Origin: Rhizobium sp. Q54
GTDB lineage: Bacteria; Pseudomonadota; Alphaproteobacteria; ATCC43930; CGMCC-115725
Reading direction: 5' to 3'
Length of the DNA: 64,000 bases
Assembly (NCBI GenBank): GCA_945861155.1
Contig: CAMATN010000002.1
Coordinates: 1-64,000 of the forward strand
The translations under genes were made by a program, and so were the position numbers. The notes beneath the pieces were generated by a model. That model saw nothing but the letters and a program-made list of their open reading frames with translations, did no database searches and was not told where the DNA came from. Positions 50,248-57,941 of this stretch are shown here, one piece after another (position 1 is the stretch's first letter; every line of letters begins with the position of its first letter).

Positions 50248-50670
50248 ATGGAATTGACGCCGTCCTGTCCTGACCTCCTCGGGCGCCTGCGCGCGGTGGG
50301 TCTGCGGCCCACGCGCCAGCGGCTCGCGCTCGCCCGGCTGCTGTTCGACGCCGGCGACCGGCATGTCACCGCCGAGCATTTGCACGGACAGGCGCTGGCC
50401 AGCGCGATCCGGGTGTCGCTCGCGACGGTCTACAATACGCTGCATCAATTCACCGCCGCCGGGCTGCTGCGCGAGGTCGTGGTCGAGCCGGGGCGCTCGT
50501 ATTTCGATACCAACATCGACGACCACCACCATTTCTTTTGCGAATCGATCGGCACGCTGCAGGACATACCGGGTCAAGGCGTGGTGGTCAGCGGACTCCC
50601 GCTTCCTCCCCCCGGCACCGAGATCCGCCGGGTAGAGGTCATCGTTCGCATTGGGCCGGAAAGCCGCTGA
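50248..50670 (+). CDS. irr: Fur family iron response regulator, Irr-like
   Basis: LRAVGLRPTRQRLALARLLF, VSLATVYNTLHQFTAAGLLREV, FDTNIDDHHHFFCES typical of Irr. Confidence 0.85.
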   Translation: MELTPSCPDLLGRLRAVGLRPTRQRLALARLLFDAGDRHVTAEHLHGQALASAIRVSLATVYNTLHQFTAAGLLREVVVEPGRSYFDTNIDDHHHFFCESIGTLQDIPGQGVVVSGLPLPPPGTEIRRVEVIVRIGPESR

Positions 50671-50949
50671 TCGCGGCGTTCAACTACCTCCGTAGTTTGG
50701 AACTTTTCTGATCTGTTGACTCAGGTCTCCGGCTGATCCTAAATCTGTCGATCGTAGCGGCTCGGCCGGGTTCCGCGACCACCCGTTCCCAAAAGCGTTG
50801 GGGGACGGATAGCGTGTTCGGAGAATCGACAGGCCGAAGCGCTAGCCGGGAATGATTTTGGCGAGGCGGAAGACGGTCACTATCGGCATCGATTGCGCAA
50901 CACGACCGCGCAACACGATGCCTCATCATTAATCGGAGGAGGCCCGAGG

Positions 50950-52356
50950 ATGGCACACCAAGACGACATCGCTCTGATGGCACACCTGATGCGACGTGCG
51001 GGCTTCGGAGCAGGCCGCGACGAACTCGAAGCGCGCGTGGCCAAGGGCTACGAGGCTACGGTTGAGGAATTGCTGCACCGTGAGGCGCAGCCCCCGGTCG
51101 ATGCCTATACGCTGCTGCGCTATCAGCCGGCGTCATTGTTGCCGGGCGGACAGCCGCCAATGGGCAACCTCAATTGGATGTACTACCTGGTCAACACCAA
51201 GCGGCCGCTCGAAGAGAAGACGGCCCTGTTCTGGCACCATGTCTTTGCCACCGGTAATTCGAAGGTGGACAATTACGATCAGCTGCTGGAGCAGATTGAA
51301 ATCTTCCGGCAGCGCGGCCTGGGCAGTTATCGCGATCTGCTGCTCGAGATGGCCAAAAACCCGACGATGATTTTCTGGCTGGACAACAACCAGAACCACG
51401 GCAAGGCGGTCAACGAGAACTGGGGCCGCGAGCTGCTCGAACTGTTCAGCCTGGGCGCCGGCAACTACACCGAGAAGGATGTGCGGGAATCGTCCCGCGC
51501 CTTCACCGGCTGGACCTTCGAGACCAAGATCCCGCGCGCACCTTATGGCCGGTTTCCCTGGAAGTTTGAGTATCGCCCCGAAGATCACGATGACGGCGAG
51601 AAAGAATTCCTCGGGCATAAGGGCCGGTTCAACGGCGAGGACATCATCAACATCATCGTGCAGCAGCCGGCTTGCGCTCGCTTCATCTGCCGGCACCTGT
51701 ACAATTTCTTCGTCGCCGATGAGGCTCAGGTGCCTGCCTGGCCGATTGAGCAGCCGCGCGACCCGAAGGCGATCGACACCCTCGCGGGAACCTTCAAGGA
51801 CTCGAATTTCGACATGACCGCCACGCTGCGGGTGTTGTTCAATTCGGATTTCTTCAAGAACGCCCGCTTCCAGCACATGAAATCGCCCGCCGAGGTGGTG
51901 GTCGGCACACTCCGGCTGGTCGGTGGCCATGAGCTCCCGCGACCGGGGTACGGCGAGCTGTCGATGAACACCGCCTATATGGGTCAAGATCTGCTCAACC
52001 CGCCATCGGTGGAAGGGTGGCACACCGGTAAGGAATGGATCAACAGCGGCTCGTTGATGGCCCGCGTCAACTTCTGCGCCGAAAAAATCGGCGATCCGGC
52101 GTTGCCCGGGGTTCGCGCCATCATCAACCGGCTGAAGGCGAAAGGCACGCTGAGCCCGGATCAGTTGGTCGATGGGTGCCTTGACCTGCTGGGCCCGGTG
52201 GAAATCGGTGCCGACACCAGGAAGGAGCTGGCCGCGCAGGCCACCGCGTGGGGCCAGACCAGCTGGGATAACGACAGCAATGCCAAGCTCGCCGACCTGC
52301 ACACCAGCCAGATGCTGCAATTGATCGTCGCGACGAGAGAGTATCAGTTCGCGTAA
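50950..52356 (+). CDS. DUF1800 family protein without obvious signal peptide
   Basis: AHLMRRAGFGAGRDELEARVAKGYEATVEELL; NENWGRELLELFSLGAGNYTEKDVRESSRAFTGWTF. Confidence 0.88.
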   Translation: MAHQDDIALMAHLMRRAGFGAGRDELEARVAKGYEATVEELLHREAQPPVDAYTLLRYQPASLLPGGQPPMGNLNWMYYLVNTKRPLEEKTALFWHHVFATGNSKVDNYDQLLEQIEIFRQRGLGSYRDLLLEMAKNPTMIFWLDNNQNHGKAVNENWGRELLELFSLGAGNYTEKDVRESSRAFTGWTFETKIPRAPYGRFPWKFEYRPEDHDDGEKEFLGHKGRFNGEDIINIIVQQPACARFICRHLYNFFVADEAQVPAWPIEQPRDPKAIDTLAGTFKDSNFDMTATLRVLFNSDFFKNARFQHMKSPAEVVVGTLRLVGGHELPRPGYGELSMNTAYMGQDLLNPPSVEGWHTGKEWINSGSLMARVNFCAEKIGDPALPGVRAIINRLKAKGTLSPDQLVDGCLDLLGPVEIGADTRKELAAQATAWGQTSWDNDSNAKLADLHTSQMLQLIVATREYQFA

Positions 52357-52388
52357 CAACTGACACTCATCAGACAAGGAGGAATACG

Positions 52389-53519
52389 ATGCCAGCGACT
52401 GAAAAAGACCCCGTAGTAGTCGTACTGCAACTCACCGGCGGGAACGATTATCTGAACACGGTGATTCCCTATAACAATCCGCTGTACCGCGATGGCCGGG
52501 CAGCGGTGGGGATCCCCGACAACCAGATCATGCACCTCGACAAGGACTATGGCATCCCGCATTACATGGCCCCACTGAAGCAGTTCTGGGATGAAGACAA
52601 GCTCGCCATCCTGCACGGCGTCGGCTACCCCAATTCGCCGCGCTCGCATTTCCGCTCGATGGACATCTGGCATACCTGCGAGCCGGAAAAGGTCGGGACC
52701 GAGGGTTGGCTGGGCCGGGTGGCGCGCGAATTCGACCCCAACAAAGAGAACGTCGTCACCACCGTAAACTTCGGGCCATGCCTGCCTCGCTCTCTGGTGG
52801 TACAGGATGTTCCGGTGGCGTGCGTGGCCGGCGCATTGGAAAAGTACGGCTTCCTGCCGACCATCCAGGGTGAGCAGCGCCTGCAGGTGCTCAATCGATT
52901 CTCGCAGATGTACCAGCCGGCGTTGGGCACCGGTCCGGTGATGGATTATCTCGGGACCACCGGCCTGGATTCTCTGAAGGGCGAGGACATCCTCAAGGTG
53001 GCGCCGCTGAAGTATTCGTCGACGGTGACGTATCCCAATACCTCGATCGCGCGCAAACTCAAGGGTATCGCCCAGGTGCATTTCGCCGATTTGGGCAGCC
53101 GGATCTTCTACTGCGATCACGGCACCTTTGACACGCATGCCGGGCAGAACCCCGGGCACGGCAATTTGTGGAGCGCGGTGACAGAGGGTCTCGACGCCTT
53201 CATGAAAGACCTTCGCGAGCACAATCACGCGGACAACGTCATCGTCCTGATGTTCTCGGAGTTCGGTCGCCGCGTGCAGGATAACGGCTCCGGCACGGAT
53301 CACGGCGCCGGTGGCGTGGCCTTTGTGCTCGGCGAGAAGGTCAAAGGCGGCCATTACGGCGAGATGCCCTCCCTGAAGCCGGAACATTTGGTTCAGGGCG
53401 ACCTCAACCCGAATATGGACTTCCGCAGCGTCTACTCGACGATCCTCGACAAATGGCTGAAGGTGAACCCAGCACCGATCGTCAACGGCACATTTGAGCA
53501 GCCGGCCTTCCTCAATTAA
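52389..53519 (+). CDS. DUF1501 family protein (sulfatase/alkaline phosphatase-like fold) without Tat signal
   Basis: VVVVLQLTGGNDYLNTVIPYNNPLYRDGR; NSPRSHFRSMDIWHT; FGRRVQDNGSGTDHGAGGVAFVLG. Confidence 0.88.
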   Translation: MPATEKDPVVVVLQLTGGNDYLNTVIPYNNPLYRDGRAAVGIPDNQIMHLDKDYGIPHYMAPLKQFWDEDKLAILHGVGYPNSPRSHFRSMDIWHTCEPEKVGTEGWLGRVAREFDPNKENVVTTVNFGPCLPRSLVVQDVPVACVAGALEKYGFLPTIQGEQRLQVLNRFSQMYQPALGTGPVMDYLGTTGLDSLKGEDILKVAPLKYSSTVTYPNTSIARKLKGIAQVHFADLGSRIFYCDHGTFDTHAGQNPGHGNLWSAVTEGLDAFMKDLREHNHADNVIVLMFSEFGRRVQDNGSGTDHGAGGVAFVLGEKVKGGHYGEMPSLKPEHLVQGDLNPNMDFRSVYSTILDKWLKVNPAPIVNGTFEQPAFLN

Positions 53520-53539
53520 CCGGAAGGCCGTCGGCTATC

Positions 53540-53577
53540 GCCCTCTTTCCCGTGGCACAGACCATGGGAAGGAGGGC
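53540..53577 (+). other. Strong intergenic hairpin (16 bp stem with G-U pairs, 6 nt loop)
   Basis: GCCCTCTTTCCCGTGG-CACAGA-CCATGGGAAGGAGGGC. Confidence 0.8.
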
Positions 53578-53652
53578 CCATGCCGAGGCAGCGTAAAGCG
53601 AACGCCTCCCGGATGCCGGAAGGCCGACAAGTGATTTGGATAGGAGCAAGCT

Positions 53653-54756
53653 ATGCCGCTGACAACGGTCGCGAGTGGACGCGTCTATGATTGGAGCCAT
53701 GCCGTCGGGCGCGGCGCGGCGCGGGGCACGGGGTTCAATTATCCGCAGACAATGTGCCTGGGTAAAGGTGGCATCGTCTACACCGCCAATCGGGGCAACG
53801 AAAACAATTTCGGGATGCACGTCAATAAAGTGAAACTCGGCGGTCCAGGCGAAGAAGAATTGCTCGCCGACTTTTTCGATTATGGCGAAGGGGACGGGCA
53901 TAGCACTTGGCCGTTTGGCGTCGCCACCGACGACCAGGACCATGTCTACGTCTCGGATGAATGGGAGAACTCGATCTCGGTGTTCGACACCAGCGGCAAG
54001 TTCCTGCGCAAATGGGGAACGACAGGCAGCGGCGATGGCGAGCTGCTGCGCCCCGCCGGTCTCGCGGTCGAGAAAAACGGCAATGTCATCGTCGTCGACA
54101 GCGGCAACAATCGCCTGCAAGTCTTCAGCCCCGAGGGGAAGTTTGTCGGGAAATGCGGCAAGGCTGGCAGCGGCCCCGGTGAGTTCAACCAGCCTTGGGG
54201 GATCACCCTCGATAAGGACGGCAACATCTTCGTCGCCGACTGGAAGAACCACCGCGTGCAAAAGCTGACCAACCAGGGCAAGCCGCTGATGAGCATCGGG
54301 GAATACGGCGCGATTGAAGCGCCCGAGGATTCCTATGCGGTGACCTACATGGGTCCGTTCATCGCCGCGGCCTCGGAGAAGGCGGGCAATCCCAGCCCCG
54401 GCAAGTTCAATCATCCGACCGATGTCGCGGTGGACAGCGATGGCGACATCTACGTCGCTGATTGGGGCAACCATCGGGTCTGCGTCTTCGATTCGGCTGG
54501 AAACCCGATTACCAGCCTGGTCGGCGATGCCCACGTGCTGTCCAAATGGGGCCAGCAGAGCATCGACGCCAACCCCGACATGATGAAAGCGCGGCGTCGG
54601 GTAAAGAGCCTCGAGCCGCAATGGCGTTTCTGCTTCCCGACCGCGGTCGATTTTGATCCGGAGACCGATACGGTCATCGTCGCCGACAGCCAGCGTAACC
54701 GCCTGCAGATCTACAAAAAGGTGCGCGACTACACCGATTTCCAGGCGAACCTGTAA
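53653..54756 (+). CDS. NHL-repeat (6-bladed beta-propeller) protein
   Basis: Repeated GxFxxPxGxAVDxxGxIYVADxxNHRVxxF units, e.g. GKFNHPTDVAVDSDGDIYVADWGNHRVCVFD. Confidence 0.92.
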   Translation: MPLTTVASGRVYDWSHAVGRGAARGTGFNYPQTMCLGKGGIVYTANRGNENNFGMHVNKVKLGGPGEEELLADFFDYGEGDGHSTWPFGVATDDQDHVYVSDEWENSISVFDTSGKFLRKWGTTGSGDGELLRPAGLAVEKNGNVIVVDSGNNRLQVFSPEGKFVGKCGKAGSGPGEFNQPWGITLDKDGNIFVADWKNHRVQKLTNQGKPLMSIGEYGAIEAPEDSYAVTYMGPFIAAASEKAGNPSPGKFNHPTDVAVDSDGDIYVADWGNHRVCVFDSAGNPITSLVGDAHVLSKWGQQSIDANPDMMKARRRVKSLEPQWRFCFPTAVDFDPETDTVIVADSQRNRLQIYKKVRDYTDFQANL

Positions 54757-54802
54757 CAGCTGCCGGACCGGGTGCCGCCACCGGCGCCCGGCGTAAGTCT
54801 TT

Positions 54803-54846
54803 CCGCTCTTTCCCGCCTTGCTTTGTGCGTCGGCGGGAAGGAGCGG
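54803..54846 (+). other. Second strong intergenic hairpin, sequence-related to 53540-53577
   Basis: CCGCTCTTTCCCGCC-14nt-GGCGGGAAGGAGCGG; 15 bp stem with one G-U. Confidence 0.8.
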
Positions 54847-54988
54847 TTTGCGTTAAAGCCCCCCACCGCCCACTCCCGCGAGCCGCTCCGGCAGCCCGGT
54901 TGCGTACGACAGGCGCGCATCACAGGCGCTGAATGCCTCGCGCCCGTGGTGCGCGCTCGCCGCCAGCGTCGGGCGCGCAATGGCATAG

Positions 54989-55005
54989 TTTAGAAATGCT
55001 CTAAT
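54989..55005. promoter_or_regulatory. Candidate Irr box/ICE (TTTAGAA-ATG-CTCTAAT) upstream of rubrerythrin
   Basis: Two mismatches to TTTAGAA-N3-TTCTAAA; immediately upstream of -35-like TTGACT (55009-55014) and -10-like CATATC (55031-55036). Confidence 0.5.
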
Positions 55006-55099
55006 CTATTGACTGGTCCGTCCGCCGACCCATATCGAAGCCATCCGTCGGGCGAGCCGCCCAACCGCGGCCACCTGTCCTGTGTCATAGGAGTGAAGG

Positions 55100-55519
55100 A
55101 TGGCGTCTCTTAAGAATTCCAAGACCGAGGACAATCTGAAGGAAGCGTTTTCCGGCGAAAGCCAAGCCAACCGCCGCTACCTGTATTTCGCGCAGAAGGC
55201 CGACGTTGAGGGCTTTAACGACGTCTCGGCCGTGTTCCGCTCGACTGCGGAGGGCGAGACCGGCCACGCCCATGGCCACCTCGAATTCCTCGAGGAAGTC
55301 GGCGACCCGACGACCGGAAAGCCGATCGGCCGTACCGGCGACAATCTGCGCGCCGCGATCGCCGGCGAAACCCATGAATACACCGATATGTATCCGGGCA
55401 TGGCGCGCACCGCCCGCGACGAAGGCTTCGACGAGATCGCCGATTGGTTCGAGACGCTGGCCAAGGCCGAGAAATCGCATGCCGGCCGCTTCCAGCGGGC
55501 GCTCGACACATTGGCCTGA
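55100..55519 (+). CDS. Rubrerythrin
   Basis: DNLKEAFSGESQANRRYLYFAQKADVEG...FRSTAEGETGHAHGHLEFL. Confidence 0.96.
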   Translation: MASLKNSKTEDNLKEAFSGESQANRRYLYFAQKADVEGFNDVSAVFRSTAEGETGHAHGHLEFLEEVGDPTTGKPIGRTGDNLRAAIAGETHEYTDMYPGMARTARDEGFDEIADWFETLAKAEKSHAGRFQRALDTLA

Positions 55520-55624
55520 TCCGACGCTGATCCGGGTGAACTAACGGGGGGTGCGGAGCATCGGCTGCTGCGCCCTTCTTCCATTTTGACCAGGCCGGGA
55601 CCATTCCGGCGATGAGGTGACCGG

Positions 55625-57001
55625 ATGCGGGAAGGCAGTCTGGACGCACCGACGCGTCATGTAATCCGGTGGGAAGACCCCGATTTCACCGACCGGGACA
55701 AGACCGAAGCGGAGATGCGGCGGATTTTCGATATCTGCCACGGCTGCCGGCGCTGCTTCAATCTGTGCGATTCGTTTCCGCGCCTGTTCGACCTGATCGA
55801 CAATTCGGCAACCGGCGAAGTTGACGGGGTCGCGGCGGCCGATTACCGGCAGGTCGCCGATGCCTGCACGCTCTGCGACATGTGCTTCATGACGAAATGC
55901 CCCTATGTGCCGCCGCACGAGTTCAACCTCGATTTCCCGCACGTGATGCTGCGCTACCGCGCCGTCGAACATAAGGAAGGGCTGGTGCCGTGGGCGCGCA
56001 CCGAGCTCGGCAAGACCGACCGCAACGGCCCACTCGCCCGCTTTGTCGCGCCGCTGGCAAATTGGGGGAGCGAGCGCCACAACCGGCTGACCCGGCCGGT
56101 GCTGGAAAAAACGGCTCGGGTCCATCGCGACGCCGAACTGCCCAAATATCACGGCACCACTTTCGCGATGCGGGCGCGCCGCGCGCCGCCGCCCGTCGAT
56201 TCGAGTGCTCCGGCGGCGGGCCGCAAGGCCGTGCTCTACGCGACCTGCTTCGTCAACTACAACAATCCGAGCATCGGCGAGGCGGCGCAGGCGGTGCTCG
56301 CGAAGAACGGGGTGGCGACCGAAATCGTCTACCCGCAATGCTGCCAGATGCCGCAACTCGAGGCCGGCGATCTCGCCAAGGTCGCGGCCGGCGCGCGGCA
56401 CGTCGCGGCGACGCTCGCGCCCTATATCGACCGGGGCTACGACATCATCGCGCTGGTGCCGTCGTGTGCGTTGATGCTGAAATTCGAATGGCCATTGATC
56501 GTGCCGGACGATCCGGCGGTCGAGAAGCTGGCGGGCGCGACCTTCGACATCGCCGAGTACATCGTCGGCATCGCCAAGAAGGAGGGGCTGGCGCCCGGGC
56601 TGCGGCCGCTCGACGGCGGCGTCACGCTGCACATCGCCTGCCATGCCCGGGCTCAGAACATGGGGCAGAAATCGGCCGAGATGCTGCGCCTGATACCCGA
56701 GGCGCAAATCGGCGTGATCGAGCGCTGCTCCGGCCATGGCGGCTCCTGGGGCGTGCTGAAGGAGAATTTCGAGACCGCGCTCAAGGTCGGAAAGCCGGTG
56801 GCGCGCCAGGCAATGCGCGCTCCGACGCCGTTCCTCGCGTCGGAATGCCCGCTCGCCGGGTTGCACATCCTGCAAGGGATGGAGCTGCTTGCCCAAGGCG
56901 AGAGCCTGCCCGACCGCTCGCTGCACCCGATCGAGCTGATCGCGCGCGCCTACGGCATCGCCATTAGCGCGCCGGAGCCCGGCACGAGGACGGCGCCATG
57001 A
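55625..57001 (+). CDS. CCG-domain/4Fe-4S heterodisulfide-reductase-related protein (GlpC-like)
   Basis: CHGCRRCFNLCDSFP, CTLCDMCFMTKCPYVPPHEF, YPQCCQMPQLE, CSGHGGSWG. Confidence 0.92.
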   Translation: MREGSLDAPTRHVIRWEDPDFTDRDKTEAEMRRIFDICHGCRRCFNLCDSFPRLFDLIDNSATGEVDGVAAADYRQVADACTLCDMCFMTKCPYVPPHEFNLDFPHVMLRYRAVEHKEGLVPWARTELGKTDRNGPLARFVAPLANWGSERHNRLTRPVLEKTARVHRDAELPKYHGTTFAMRARRAPPPVDSSAPAAGRKAVLYATCFVNYNNPSIGEAAQAVLAKNGVATEIVYPQCCQMPQLEAGDLAKVAAGARHVAATLAPYIDRGYDIIALVPSCALMLKFEWPLIVPDDPAVEKLAGATFDIAEYIVGIAKKEGLAPGLRPLDGGVTLHIACHARAQNMGQKSAEMLRLIPEAQIGVIERCSGHGGSWGVLKENFETALKVGKPVARQAMRAPTPFLASECPLAGLHILQGMELLAQGESLPDRSLHPIELIARAYGIAISAPEPGTRTAP

Positions 57002-57606
57002 CCGCGCCGCCATCGCGCGCCCGGCGCCAGCTCAGCCGCGCCGATATCCTGCCGATCGAGGAATACGTCAAAATCCGGCGCCAGCGCCGCAGCGAAATCT
57101 CCGAACTCAAGAAGCGCCGCCGGATCGAGATCGGCCCGTTCGCGACCTTCTATTTCGAGAATTTCGACACGATGTGGCAGCAGGTCCACGAGATGCTCTA
57201 CATCGAGAAGGGGGGCGAGGCGCAGATCGCGGACGAGCTGGCGGCCTACAACCCGCTCATTCCGCAAGGCGGCGAACTGGTGGCCACGGTCATGTTCGAG
57301 ATCGCCGACCCGACCCGGCGCGCCCGTGCGCTGGCGCAGCTCGGCGGGCTCGAGAACCATGCGATGATCGAATGCGCCATCGGGGGCGGGCGGGTCCGCG
57401 GCGAAGCGGACCCGACGCGCGAGAATACCAGCCCCGAGGGCAAGGCGTCGGCCGTGCAGTTCATCCGCTTTGCGCTCGCCCCGCAGCAGGTTGCCGCCTT
57501 CAAGGCGCCGGGCGGCCGGATCGTCGTCGGCTTCGACCATCCGCAATATGGCCATATGGCGACATTGCCCGAAACCGTCCGCGCCGCCCTCGCCGAGGAT
57601 CTATAA
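56998..57606 (+). CDS. DUF3501 family protein
   Basis: LSRADILPIEEYVKIRRQRRSEISELKKRRRIEIGPFATFYFENFDTMWQQVHEMLYIEKGG; ATGA overlap with the CCG gene. Confidence 0.9.
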   Translation: MTAPPSRARRQLSRADILPIEEYVKIRRQRRSEISELKKRRRIEIGPFATFYFENFDTMWQQVHEMLYIEKGGEAQIADELAAYNPLIPQGGELVATVMFEIADPTRRARALAQLGGLENHAMIECAIGGGRVRGEADPTRENTSPEGKASAVQFIRFALAPQQVAAFKAPGGRIVVGFDHPQYGHMATLPETVRAALAEDL

Positions 57607-57637
57607 CCAGCCACCATGGATCGCGGGACCGCCGCTG

Positions 57638-57657
57638 CGCCCCCGCGAAAGCGCAGG
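57638..57657. repeat. REP-like fragment (revcomp CCTGCGCTTTCGCGGGGGCG)
   Basis: Similar to 16403-16433. Confidence 0.4.
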
Positions 57658-57722
57658 TTGTCCGGTTAACCTCGGAAGCGCGGTGGTGAGAAGGGTTTAC
57701 AGCTAAATTGTCTCAGAAAAAT

Positions 57723-57817
57723 CCCCTTGGCCGGGCTTGTCCCGGCCATCCACGTCGTGAAACGCCCGTGAAGTGTCCAGGAAGACGTGGATGGCCGGGA
57801 CAAGCCCGGCCAAGGGG
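57723..57817. repeat. Intergenic element with perfect 34 bp inverted repeats
   Basis: CCCCTTGGCCGGGCTTGTCCCGGCCATCCACGTC (57723-57756) and its exact reverse complement (57784-57817), 27 bp spacer. Confidence 0.95.
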
Positions 57818-57941
57818 GGATCTGTGGTTGTGGCTGTGTACTTCCTTGCAACCGCATTGGTGTCTCCGGCAGCCCTGCGGCTTTTCGCGGGGTGACGAAC
57901 GCGGGAGACCGAGCGCCGCGTAAAATGCTATTGCGTGCGCG

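Noticed and set aside
50682-50697. AACTAC-CTCC-GTAGTT hairpin downstream of the irr-like gene
   Set aside because: Only 6 bp with a weak T-tract; possible terminator but too weak to call
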